Positions 20,701 through 29,757 of a DNA stretch of 64,000 nucleotides are shown here, piece by piece. Numbering within the stretch: position 1 is the first letter of the stretch; the number at the start of each line of letters is the position of its first letter. The stretch lies in the NCBI GenBank assembly GCA_947652605.1, contig OX393577.1, positions 31,747,466 to 31,811,465 on the forward strand, written 5' to 3'. The notes beneath the pieces are model-generated. The model did no database searches. It saw only the letters and a list, made by a program, of their open reading frames with translations, and was not told where the DNA came from. Both the position numbers and the translations under genes were made by a program. This DNA comes from Elmis aenea. Lineage: Eukaryota > Arthropoda > Insecta > Coleoptera > Elmidae.

Positions 20701-23261
20701 TTTTATATGGCGATCTTTATATTTTCAGAAGATATAATATTTTGTCCGTATTTTAGAAATTAAAATGAAAATAAAATATCTCAACGTAATTTTGTACTAT
20801 TTTTTAAATTTACATTTACAGATCCCAAAAATAATTTCAGAGCTACAAATAAAAATTATTTTTATACAGCATGTCTCTTAAATAATGCGAAAAAAATCGG
20901 GAGGTGATTTCTTATCGAAAATTAAGGGGGGTCTTTCATATATTTTTTTTTTCTTTAAGGTCTCCTTTCAGAGTTACACCCCCCTAGAGGGGATCGGTAA
21001 AATTGGGTTTTTATTTTATTTCTCAAATTTGGATAAATGTGGGAGAATGATATTCGGTAGATAATTTATACTTATTAAAAGGTTTCCCATAGTAATATTT
21101 TTAATCATCTCCCACCTTCACAGGACGCTGAAAAGTGCGACCCCTGTTGGTTTTCTTATCAGGACTTTTTGGTGGGTTGAAATTTTGCAATTTAAATTGT
21201 TTATTGAAAACTTGATTTATTTAGAAGTTTTTTTTATTCTTTAATGTTCTCGTTAAACCTACAGTTTCTGAGTAAAAAATTATTAGAATGAACATGAACC
21301 ATCAAATATTCCAATATAAAACGATTCATTTTGGTGGTTACCTTGGTTTGTTTATATTCATATGTTCATTTTGACGTTTACGCGGCGACAACGCTAAAAC
21401 GCCCGTCAACTCTACCCAATATGAACATTGGCATCATATTCACTCATTTAATTTTTTACTTGAAACTGTAGGATTTACGAGAAAAACTAAAGAATAAAAA
21501 AAGGTTCTAAATAAATCAAACTAATAAAAAAAAATTTAAATTGCAAAATTTCAACTCACCAAAAAGTTCTGATTAAAAAACCAACAGGGGTCGCACTTAT
21601 CAGCCCCCTATGAAGGTGGAAGATGATTGAAAATACTACTATGGGAAACCTTTTAATAAGTATAAAACATCTACCGAATATCATTCTCCTACATTTATCT
21701 AAATTTGAGAAATGAAATAAAAACCCAATTTTACCGATCCCCTTTAGGGGGTGTAACTCCGAAAGAAGACGTCTAAGAAAAAATTGTTATATAAAAGACC
21801 CCACTTTATTTTCGATAAGGAATCACCTCCCGAATTTTTTCGCATTATTTAAGAAACACCCTGTATATTATAATTCATGTAACGTTATATAACATAACAA
21901 TTAATTTTTTTAACGTTATGTAACGAAAACAAATAATAAATAACGTTATACAATAACGTAACGATTTAAAACGTTATTCCATCCCTGCTAAAGGCCAAAA
22001 CATCACGTGTCATAGATTTCCAAAATAAGAACACCTACATCCTACAACAATCATGGATTAAGAAATGCCAAAACTCACTGTATTTAACACAGCCACAAGC
22101 CAAATTTGTTCTATCCACTTAACACCAGATTTTTTTTTGACTATTTAAAATTATTAAGACATTAAAATAAAAAATTGCTTAGCAATCCTATATTACTGGA
22201 AAATGGAACAAAATTTTGGTCATCATGTTTTATAATTTGGCTACTTTTAAGCGAGAGTTTAGTAAAAAACATAAACTGTTGGCAGAAAATTTCCATCTGT
22301 GTATAGGTAGTATGTATTTATTAAATAGCTCACCAAAATACATTTTTTTTACTAAATAAGTTCGTTTTAATTCGTTTGCCTAATACGATAAAGGTTTTCC
22401 GTACACCAAATGGGTTGATTTACATACACCTGAACGTGTTATACATGGGTGACATATGACACATCTGTCACTTTATAAATAACATTCATAGGACGTCATA
22501 GCTGACGTCATTAATAACACTCTTTCATTAATATGATAACGAATTTTGTCGAATGGGCCATCCTTATAGTTTACTATTCTTGTATGCTAGTCGCATAGAT
22601 ATAAGTTATACAGATATACCACAACTACTCAAATCATAACGCTTATGCAGCGATTTCGTTTTTGACGTTTTTCCAAACCTTTGCACCATTTTACTTGCAA
22701 AGGATGCGCGCATGGGTAAATAGAAAAATTAAGATTGTCTTTCATGGCCAACGCGATCGCAAAAAGGACCTTTTTTTTCCAATTTTTCAGTTTTTTCCCT
22801 ATTTTTCCGAAGTAAATGGCCAGTGGCACGTATAACTCTGCAAAACATTTAGTTTTGATGTCCTTGATGCAATAAACACAGTCTTAATCAAATTCTAGCG
22901 ACAACGTATCGTGACCCTCCCTTGTGAGTTGAGGACAGTTAAGTCTACAAACGGATTTCCAAAGTGCAGTTATAACGCTCCCCGTTATTTATGATCAGTT
23001 TTTCATTTAACTTTTTATGAAAAAGTTTAATTAAATTAAGTGTTTTTTAAACTTATTTCATAAATTTCTAACTAATTATTATTTGTTTTCAGTGATGGCC
23101 AGGCTCGACCAGAGCGTTTAATAAGTCGATTACGTACCATATCTTTAGATGATGCAGGTCCTAGACTGACAGTTCTTAGACAGCCTAAAGGACCTGATGG
23201 TTCTAAAGGATTTCCAACTGAAGCACGAATCCCTCGTTTGGCTGGAATTGTTCCCGAGTAA
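2784..23261 (+). CDS. Unr: Unr / CSDE1, multi cold-shock-domain RNA-binding protein
   Basis: Cytoplasmic RNA-binding regulator of translation and mRNA stability; in flies it also acts in msl-2 repression. Coding exons: 2784-2877, 4086-4384, 7274-7453, 8514-8713, 15505-15712, 15764-16558, 16625-16836, 16897-17475, 23093-23261. They sum to 2736 nt (911 aa plus stop) with every junction in phase and GT-AG. The first about 125 residues are a Ser/Asn-rich low-complexity tail. Five canonical cold-shock domains carry the RNP motifs, for example HSYGFIQ..RLFFHF, ESFGFIE..IFFHF, DGFGFLR..RLFFHF, DGFGFIE..VFFHF and GQFGFLA..LFFHM. Four diverged, noncanonical domains alternate with them, giving the known nine-domain layout. 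The C-terminus carries a SUZ-C type motif ([18 protein letters not shown]). The identity is firm. The start is chosen because it is the first long in-frame ATG after two upstream ORFs. Confidence 0.96.
2878..4085 (+). other. Unr intron 2, largely featureless
   Basis: Between donor GTAAGG (2878) and acceptor TTGCAG. The only structure I see is a roughly 23-bp tandem duplication at 3757-3804, in which TAATTAATAAATGTTTT occurs twice. Confidence 0.55.
4924..6003. mobile_element. hAT-type nonautonomous element in Unr intron 3
   Basis: The ends CAGGGATGGG and CCCCATCCCTG form short terminal inverted repeats. The flanks are an imperfect 8-bp duplication, ATTTTAAA on the left and CTTTTAAA on the right, as hAT insertions give. 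The 1080-bp interior has no transposase. The right end carries the GAGTCGG/CCGACTCC motif seen in another hAT element at 13752-14017. Confidence 0.75.
6154..6633. mobile_element. MITE with 15-bp inverted ends, AGGTTTGTTCCAACA
   Basis: Left end AGGTTTGTTCCAACA (from 6153) is matched by its exact reverse complement at the right end. The interior repeats the GTTCCAACA word in both orientations. There is no coding capacity, and I could not settle the target duplication. It lies inside Unr intron 3. Confidence 0.65.
7744..8409. repeat. Near-perfect foldback palindrome, about 310-bp arms
   Basis: The left half (7744-8051) reappears almost exactly reversed and complemented at 8108-8409, leaving a loop of about 55 bp. 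The termini read TATACCGGGTGTTAACC, with TA as probable target duplication. It sits in Unr intron 4, so the pre-mRNA would contain a very stable hairpin. No ORF. This is a foldback-type transposon. Confidence 0.9.
8904..9704. mobile_element. Foldback element with CAGGGTG ends, about 288-bp arms
   Basis: Arms 8904-9191 and 9417-9704 are inverted copies with scattered differences; the loop is about 225 bp. The ends CAGGGTGTCCCAATTATAC and its complement sit next to TA. Two short ORFs (9246-9526) in the loop have no recognisable domain. It is located in Unr intron 5. Confidence 0.88.
11417..12030. mobile_element. Second Tigger-like MITE nested inside the first
   Basis: Ends CAGTGCAACCTCCATAATCC and GGATTATAGAGGTTGCAC are inverted repeats, with TA on both sides. 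The words GGATTAG and GTTCGGA recur subterminally in both arms. No ORF of interest. Confidence 0.78.
11721..11882. repeat. Palindrome nested in the inner Tigger-like MITE
   Basis: Arms of about 62 bp (core GTGAGAGTAAAC..CTCTCGATAGCAGCGTCGCC) face each other around a loop of about 35 bp at 11784-11817. It is the innermost of four layers of insertion at this site. Confidence 0.8.
13752..14017. mobile_element. Short hAT MITE with CAGGGCTGTGGAGTC ends
   Basis: 266 bp with ends CAGGGCTGTGGAGTC and GACTCCATAGCCCTG. It is flanked by 8-bp duplications CATCAAAT and AATCAAAT (7 of 8 identical). GGAGTCGGAGTC-type words line both arms. It is in Unr intron 5. Confidence 0.85.
14692..15030. mobile_element. 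MITE built of repeated CCGGT/TGTAAGAC words
   Basis: The ends CTGTGTGTCTTACATTGCACC (first 20 bases inverted at the other end with two changes) abut TA-rich flanks. Inside, a degenerate unit of roughly CCGGTNNANTGTAAGAC recurs at least six times in both orientations. The overlapping minus-strand ORFs there only translate this repeat and are not genes. Confidence 0.7.
15349..15387. mobile_element. 39-bp hAT micro-element with 8-bp target duplication
   Basis: Starts CAGGGGTGGGTGATATCGA and ends ATCGATCACCCCTA, so it is almost entirely terminal repeat around an AATTAT centre. The flanks are GTGAACGG (15341-15348) and GTGAACAG (15388-15395). It is just upstream of Unr exon 6. Confidence 0.7.
17876..18500. 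mobile_element. Foldback MITE (CAGGGTG family J), first copy
   Basis: 625 bp flanked by TA. Ends CAGGGTGTGTAAAAATTGGCGG and their complement (first 20 bases shown by position) give arms of about 105 bp. The right half, reversed and complemented, matches the partial copy at 63774-64000 closely. No coding sequence. It is in the last Unr intron. Confidence 0.88.
19449..19838. repeat. Nested palindrome plus 16-bp inverted repeat
   Basis: 19449-19550 is a palindrome (core GAATATTTCACACGAGTATGA and complement; arms of about 45 bp). 19565-19580 (TTTTCCGACGACCACT) is repeated inverted and without mismatch at 19823-19838. Together they look like a MITE inserted in the left arm of the THAP transposon. 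Confidence 0.65.
20544..21987. mobile_element. hAT element with perfect 8-bp duplication CTAAAGGC
   Basis: Ends CAGGGATGGAAAACGTAACG and AACGTTATTCCATCCCTG. Identical CTAAAGGC copies at 20536-20543 and 21988-21995. The subterminal DNA is a run of AACGTTA/TAACGATA words. No transposase. It is itself interrupted by the foldback at 20867-21863. Confidence 0.88.
20867..21863. mobile_element. Foldback element nested in the hAT
   Basis: Arms of about 425 bp (20867-21295 and 21430-21863) with a short loop. The right end reads CACCCTG next to TA, and the left end is mutated to CAGCATG. Matching blocks include TTAAATAATGCGAAAAAA and GGGTGTAACTCCGAAAG with its complement. No ORF. Confidence 0.82.
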
Positions 23262-24104
23262 CGTCATAGTCAGTGGTTAACGCTATAAGCACTTGTCTTA
23301 GTGCTTGAGTCATACTCTTCATTACAACTGTAGCAACTAATTACTTCTCTGTCTTAGCAGTGGAGTTGAAAACATATACCGTATTTTATAAGTCTATTAC
23401 ATATGGATTGAACAATATAAATTAAATTATTATAAAAATTGCAAAAATTACTTGAAAACTACAATTAAAAATAGGGCAAGGAGTATATTTGGATTGTACA
23501 CACCAATATTAGTTGTAGCTATTGTTTATACATGTTGAATTGAACAAAACCATTTGCAGTCTGTACTGTGCTTGAACACTGCTTGGAAACCAAAAAAAAA
23601 AAAAAAATGATAATCCATTGACAAATACAATGAATTTATTATTAGGTACATCATTAAGTCGTTAGAATATGAATATAGAAAGACTGCATCGATAAGTGAA
23701 CTGTACATTGTAAGATTTTTTTAAATTGTTTTAGATGCCTTTAAGTGTCATAGTTTGCTGTCTATGCAGTACCTGCAGCACCTGGTTGCGTGGCCCTGTG
23801 ATTGTCGCATGTCATTTTTGTGCTGTGATAACTTAGCAGACTGTATTTTAACTAACCCAAACTGTTTTGTAGATCCTGATGTTTACTCTTGCTTTATCTT
23901 GCTATATTTTTTTTACATAATTTTTTACCGAATGGCATTAATTTTTTATTGATTCTTTTCTATTGATGATCCTCTGACTTGTAACAGTAATTGAACTATT
24001 GCTATCGCTGATGTGGGTACTGTGATGCAGTTTTTAATAGCAACTAAAATATTGAATGTGGATTATCTTTATACCTAATTGTAAATTGTTTTAATTTGAA
24101 GGAA

Positions 24105-24110
24105 AATAAA
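24105..24110 (+). terminator. Probable Unr poly(A) signal
   Basis: AATAAA about 845 nt after the Unr stop, followed by T-rich sequence. The 3' UTR at 23262-24125 holds an A-run near 23587 and no other feature I can name. Confidence 0.55.
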
Positions 24111-24356
24111 CATAATAAGTAAACATATACTATTGTTTTATTTAAAAATGTACAAAAATACCTATCTCCTATTGTATCATGTAAAATAAGCAGTGGTGTA
24201 GTGTAGCACGCACAAATAAGTACATAGGGCTTTTGGCATGAGAAAACTGATAACCCTTTAAAGCAAATATGAGATTAATTCATGAAAATATCGTTAATTT
24301 ACCTTTTATTAACAGTATTTAGTATTGTAAAACAATACTTTGAAATGTGTATAAAT

Positions 24357-24720
24357 CAGGGCATGAAATCGGTTTAAAAAAATGGTTAACCGTTATTATA
24401 ACTTTTAACCAAAATAATTAAAAACCGGTTTTTTAAACTTTTTTAAAAATAAAAATCACTAAAAAATACAAAATCTGTATTAAATGCGATTAGTTTACCA
24501 AACGTCATTACTGAACGCTTGATTGTACATATATTTTAAAATTATAAATATATATCTTTTTATACTAATCTAAATAATGTCAAAAACCGTTTTTTAAACC
24601 GGGTTATAAGTTAAATCGGTTTTTTACGAAAAAACTGTTTTTAAACAAAAACCGTTGTTAAAATAAAGTTCTCGATTTTGGGCAACCATTAACCAAATTT
24701 TTTTTCGGTTTCGAGCCCTG
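24357..24720. mobile_element. hAT MITE between Unr and the EGF gene
   Basis: 364 bp starting CAGGGCATGAAATCGG and ending GTTTCGAGCCCTG. Flanking 8-mers GTATAAAT and GTATCAAT differ at one base. The arms are rich in AACCGGTTTTTTAA-like words. Confidence 0.82.
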
Positions 24721-24728
24721 GTATCAAT

Positions 24729-25730
24729 AGATAACAGGTGAAAAACATTACTACTTATGACATCAGTTTTTTTAAAAATTAATTTCAGACTTTGTTGAAT
24801 GTAAAGTTTATGTTGTGCTTATTCATATAAGTATGCCCTACTTAAAACCTAGACTATATTGTTATAACTAATGGTAAATAGGTGATTCTATAAAAAAAAA
24901 TATTGAACCAGTGATTTAAATTAAAACAAAGCCCCATGTATAATAGGAAAAAGGCTGTTAGGGATTTTTTAAGACATTTAAGTTTTTTTGGTTTGGTGTG
25001 AATGTAAAATTAGGTTGTTAAATTTTAAAGGCTTTGTTAGCTGAGAACCTTTTGCTGCATCAGCATATGTATGCCACTGTATTGAACAAAAGTGGTAATA
25101 ATTAAAATACATTTTAAGTAAACAATTTTTTTTAAAATTCAATTAACTACGGTTACTTTGTTTCACCTAATTTAAAGGAAATGAATTTAAAATTAAAAAT
25201 GTTAAGGTGGAACTAATAAATTCATTGAACTTGGAAAAAATCAGAAATATTACCAAGGGAACAATTAGAAATTATATTTAGTTGGTTATAAGTATGCCAT
25301 TTCAAATTTAGCATACCAATGACGTCACAAGTCCTCTAATTTTCTAAAATGTTTGTGAGAGTACAACACGCTGACGCTGCAAAGCATGTACACACAATTT
25401 TTTTAAACTAACCTATGTATGTGGACGAGTTTTGATATGTTATTTTACATTTTAAGACTCGTGCGTCTTTTATTGTTAAATATGTTAACTTAAAAAACAA
25501 ATTAATCACTGATGCAATATCAATAGATTGATATTTCTTAAAATTCTCTAAAGTAAGTGTAAAACCTTTTAAATTTAACTTAGGAGGCATTATTTAATAC
25601 TTTTCTAGAAAAATTAGAGTAAAACGTTAAATATGGAACACGGTAGTTTTTAACTGAACTGTTTTTAAGCTCATCGAAAATGACGCTACGCCACTTATAA
25701 GATTTAAACACTTGTTGGTGGAACAGACTT
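24729..25730. other. Intergenic, no recognised feature
   Basis: AT-rich DNA between the hAT MITE and the 3' end of the minus-strand EGF gene. A 60-codon minus-strand ORF (25408-25590) lacks any recognisable domain and I do not call it. The EGF gene 3' UTR must occupy the right part, but I see no clear AATAAA close to the stop. Confidence 0.5.
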
Positions 25731-27436
25731 TCAGATTATTATACACTCATACGGAAATACTTTATCTCCTATTAATCCTGCTCCGGGAATAGGACAGGCT
25801 GCAACAAAAATTCCATTTCAGTATCTGACTACAGTCAAGGTTAAAGGTTATCGGTTCAAAATAAACATGCTTTTTACCGCGGCTGCAACGCGCGCCAAAA
25901 TAGCCCGTTCCCTCACATCTGCACTTGAAACCCGGTTGTTGTGATATTTGTAAACAAGTTCCACCATGAAGACAAGGATTCGGGAAGCAGATATCGTGAC
26001 GTTTACCTAAAAATTTAATAATCTCTTAAGAAATAGCGATGATCTAGAAAACGAACGCTCTAACAACCTTTTAAAGCGTTTTGACATTCGACAAGATTCT
26101 CATAACGATACTCAGAAATGCATCCAAATCCACAAGAACACATTTTGTTTTGTATACGACATCCTTGTCTTGTTTGATCCATGTCGCATCCGACACATAA
26201 TTGGATTCCTACGATAAAAAAAAAAATGTAGCGGCAATAAATAATAGCCTTTAATGTGTGCATATAAAAATATGTTTATTTAAAATTACGGATTCGTACA
26301 ATAATTTAATATAACTACTATAAACTATGACTATGTAGAGTTGCCGGTGAACGTTCTGTTTACAAAAAAAAAAAAAAATTATACATCGTTTTTAACAATA
26401 CCAATAACAAGACATTAAACCAAAATTACGCAAGACATAAATGACCTACGTGGTCGATATATATTTTAGTTAATATGCAAATAGCAAGCGCGCTATTGGG
26501 TTATCATTCCTGTATTAAATGTAACCATTAAATGATTTGATAAAGTCATCAAAAGTAATAAAACAAAGACAGCTTGTAAACTTTTCGAACGTTTTTTTAC
26601 GGCAAGGCCCTCTTCTCACCTGAAATTACAACTAATACGTCTTTTACGTATTTGATAATCTCTAGTCAGTGTTTCCCAAATTCCTGCAGAAAATAAAAAA
26701 GATTAATATAGATTTTTTTAAACAGAAAAGCAGTGAATCCTTTACGTTAATTTTTATTTAATTTAGAATATGTCCCCATAATGTCCTCAAGAATTTTGTT
26801 AATTTCATAAATGGTATTGTGAAAGCTATGTAAAAATTTTTTGGTATTCTGCATTGTTTTAGTAAATCATTAAAGTTCCGTGGCTAAATTGGGAAACGCT
26901 GTTTAGATCTCAATCAAATTAGTATCACCATGTTTTGATTGTGCGGGTTGTAGAATTTTAATTCCATAAATTGAATCAGTGAATGTATTTAAAATCGTTC
27001 TAATTAGATTTGAATTATCAAATGTGGTTGCAGTGTCTATGCATCTAAACTAAACAAATGATATGAAAGTGCGTGCATTACGTGCCACTTTTTGCTAATA
27101 AAATTTTATTTTTTATATGTGATTAATTATGTGGTTGGCAATATAATTGACTTTAAAACAATTGTTTCATGCTAGTTTCAATGTTTGACGGTATAAAATT
27201 ATATTGGTACATGCACATAACAATAGCGATACTTTCGTCAATTTATAATTGTTATTGTTTTATTATAAAAATAAGCTAATTTTAATAAATAAAACAAATA
27301 CAATAATAATCTTTACATGTAATGCAATTAAAGTCAGTAATGGCAATTCAAAATGTTTGTTAACTTAAGTATCTTTGTTGATTATTATAACTAATTACTT
27401 ACCAATAACAAGAAAAATTAAAATTTTGAGTGACAT
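25731..27436 (-). CDS. Small secreted Cys-rich protein with one EGF domain
   Basis: Four exons read on the minus strand: 27403-27436, 26068-26208, 25878-26006, 25731-25798. Junctions are GT-AG and in phase, giving 123 aa. Residues 1-18 (MSLKILIFLVIGIQLCVG) form a signal peptide. A six-Cys module follows (Cys 19, 28, 35, 37, 41, 53), resembling weakly a Cys cluster near the N-terminus of CRIM1-type proteins. Then comes a canonical EGF domain (Cys 65, 70, 76, 87, 89, 99; PNPCLHGGTC, GYFGARC) and a short tail with Cys 103 and 120. All 14 Cys after the signal can pair. GKR at 59-61 could be a convertase site between the modules. Exon 1 is separated by a 1.19-kb intron; the other introns are 61 and 79 bp. 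The gene lies just downstream of TAF11 on the same strand. Its role is unknown; an extracellular ligand or matrix protein is plausible. Confidence 0.85.
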
Positions 27437-27763
27437 ATTTTTAGTGTTGCAAAACTAAATCTATTTCTTGAATAAAAACTCAAAATTTACATGTACGCGC
27501 GGGAGTCTACCGACATCCGATCCCCGACTGTAGATCACTGTAGATGCAACGTCTGTGTAATGATAGTAGTAGAGTCGTTGCCCTCTCAACTTCCTACTCT
27601 TTATATTATATTGATAACATTTAGGTCCTAACAATACATTATTCGGATATCACAAAGAAAATAAACAATTTGATACTTTGGAAATACATTTTATTCATTG
27701 TTTTTTATTACAATGCGGAACAACCATATAAAATAACTAAAACTAAGACAATTATTTAATGAT

Positions 27764-28522
27764 TTAAAGTCGAAAATGAGATCGATAATACGCTCCTCTA
27801 CCATTTGGAATTGCACCTTGTAACCGCATGCGACGGATAGCTTCTCGCAGGTGTTTAGGTTGCAGGGGGCCAGTTTCATTATGTTCTTCCATTACGTCCA
27901 AACCTAAGTCATTACAAGAATTAAATATTTCACATCGATATATCACTAAACAAACCTTCTTCAACTACTTCGCCGACGAAAACTTTCGCTATTCCTGCCA
28001 TTGCAATGACGACGTTTTGTGAAACGGAACAACCGGTAATTGTTTGCATTAGACGTTTGATTGCTGCTTTTGGGAAAGCTGATCTACGGTACATTTCATA
28101 ATGATCCAATTGTTCTTCAGTAAAGTTTGAAACGAGGACTCTAAAAAACAGATTTTCCTGGTATAAAAACGATTTGCTGCAACAGTAACTTACTGCATTT
28201 TTTCACGTTCTTCTTCTTCCAATTCTTTCTTTGTTTTTATTTCTTTTTTCTTTTCTTGTTTAAAGACACTTTGTGATGCTTCTGGTAAAATTATATCAGT
28301 GTCTAAAAGCGGTTTCTCTTTGACTTCACTTTTAATAGATATATTCGGAAAATTCATTGAATCGTCGTGGTACATGTTTTTTCGTTCACTGCGTTTAAGA
28401 ATATTTTCTTCTACTGCTAAAGCTGCATCTTTAGAATCATCGTCGTCGTAAAGAGCGTCTGAATCAGAATTTACACTATTAAACGTATCATTATGTGTAT
28501 CTCTACTCAATATATTTTCCAT
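27764..28522 (-). CDS. Taf11: TAF11, TFIID histone-fold subunit
   Basis: Subunit of the general transcription factor TFIID, pairing with TAF13 through histone folds in the nucleus. Exons 28194-28522, 27956-28140 and 27764-27903 join in phase to 217 aa. Residues 1-100 are acidic and lysine-rich ([25 protein letters not shown]). The conserved C-terminal histone fold begins [19 protein letters not shown] and continues with [32 protein letters not shown] and [15 protein letters not shown]. The second intron is only 52 bp. A GTG-initiated extension to 28552 is open, but the first ATG (28522) is the likely start. AATAAA on the minus strand at 27704-27709 is about 55 nt past the stop. Length and motifs match the family well. 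Confidence 0.95.
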
Positions 28523-28860
28523 CCGTTTAAATTTAAAAATCCCGCTTAACACTAACGATAACTACGGCACCTAACAGTTAAAATTGTTATTATCTCTTTA
28601 GAATTTTAGATACTGTTTAATTTAATACACGAGTTAAATTTTGCAGGAAAACTTTTTACTTTGCACAAAATATATGTTTTTATTATATATATATTTTTTT
28701 AATTTAAAAGAACATGTGTAAACGTTAAAAATAGCTTGTTTTTGTAAACAGTGCAAAACCATGAATATTACATCCTACACTGCACCCTTTTGACTAATGA
28801 TTGTACTATGCGGAGAATGTTTTATGAAAATCCGTAGGTAGCGCCATTGTCGTTCTTCAG
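28523..28860. promoter_or_regulatory. Divergent promoter of TAF11 and a + strand gene
   Basis: Short interval between the TAF11 start and the start of a plus-strand noncoding exon. GCGCCATT at 28841-28848 is the complement of an AATGGCGC, YY1-like word, as in the Unr promoter. No TATA box can be assigned with confidence in this AT-rich DNA. Confidence 0.4.
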
Positions 28861-29151
28861 TCAATAAATCACGTTCCTACTTTTGACAATATCGTTGTGT
28901 TTATTGTGCGAAAAATGACACAAAGTTAATAAAATCATGAAGTTGTTGGTATGAAAAGTTTGTTAAAAAACTTGATTTTAAGCATTTTACTTCAGTTGTG
29001 TACAAAAGTTAAAAAACATTCGCCTATAAAAAATTGTCGTTGTGTACCCATAGTGCTGTTAAAAATTTAAATCGTTTTGTGCAGAATTGTGATTTTGGTG
29101 CGATGAATAGTTGCAGTTAATGGAATTGCAAGAATAGTGACATCAATTTCA
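28861..29151 (+). other. Probable noncoding first exon of a + strand gene
   Basis: The region ends at a strong donor (TTTCA then GTAAGT at 29152). No long ORF crosses it; a 4-codon upstream ORF starts at the ATG near 29103. The 5' boundary is a guess based on the promoter-like motif at 28841. It is divergent from TAF11. Confidence 0.4.
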
Positions 29152-29646
29152 GTAAGTGCAACCGTTTTTTATAATAAGTCGATTTTTGGTGAAATATTAG
29201 GGACGAGCTCAGCTGATCTACAAGGTTTCCTAGAACTAAATTTGTTTAATGTTGTAAAGCAATATAGGAACATTTACGTAATCCTATGAGATGATTCTTT
29301 GTACTAAATGTACACATATTAAAAGCTTTTACGAAAGAATGTCTGACGTAGCGATGAAGTGACCAAATAGATTGTCCAGTTATTTTGGTGCTGCAATTAT
29401 TTAAGTTTTAGTATAACTAAGAACAGTATTTATTTCCATATTTTAAAATTTGGTTTAAAAACTTGAAAAACTGTTCATCATTAATTGCTATATCGTACCA
29501 TTGTTACTTGAAAGGATTTTTAAATTACCGTTATCTTGTAGCTACGGTTACAACAGCAAGTTTCTGTTACAGATGCATGAGTAGAAATAACATTAAAATG
29601 ACCCCGGTTGAAATCACTTATCCTAACTCGAATAACTAATTTGCAG

Positions 29647-29757
29647 GTGCTCGAGGGTGTCACGGACTGCACTAACAGAATAGGGCTAGTTTTGCCCCAT
29701 TTTTTTTTGCACTGGCTCCCACTTCGACAACCACCATTACCCCGCTAAACACGGAGG
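29647..29757 (+). other. Probable second leader exon, ATG-free and GC-rich
   Basis: Bounded by TTTGCAG (ending 29646) and a GTAAGC donor at 29758, 111 nt. It is markedly richer in G+C than its flanks (GTGCTCGAGGGTGTCACGG, CCACCATTACCCCGC). It has no ATG in any forward frame, as expected for a leader exon. Downstream partner exons are not evident until possibly 58939-59249. Confidence 0.5.

Larger units (their letters stand above)
20472..22140 (+). pseudogene. Broken THAP zinc-finger exon, split by a hAT insertion
   Basis: From ATG 20472 the frame reads [20 protein letters not shown], then a stop just before the hAT target duplication. After the insertion it resumes with ITCHRFPK and later [11 protein letters not shown]. 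The spacing and the C-x4-C ... C-x2-H residues fit a THAP finger, a DNA-binding fold found in P-element and Kolobok transposases. Several in-frame stops show it is dead. GTGAGT at the first break could instead be an old splice donor. Confidence 0.7.
19123..22924. mobile_element. THAP-domain DNA transposon with long inverted ends, disrupted
   Basis: Left end CAGGGAAGGTCACGATACG and its inverted partner at 22924 begin arms of about 270 bp (19123-19390 and 22655-22924). Further inverted blocks (ATAGTAAACTAT, GGATGGCCC) near 19875-19905 and 22550-22585 show that the arms once extended further and that the left one is split by a nested MITE. The interior carries a broken THAP-finger exon, which suggests a P-element-like or Kolobok-like origin. 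No clear target duplication. The hAT at 20544-21987 inserted later. All of this is in the last Unr intron. Confidence 0.75.

Noticed and set aside
25408..25590. 60-codon minus-strand ORF downstream of the EGF gene
   Set aside because: No recognisable domain and not connected by splice sites; treated as chance.
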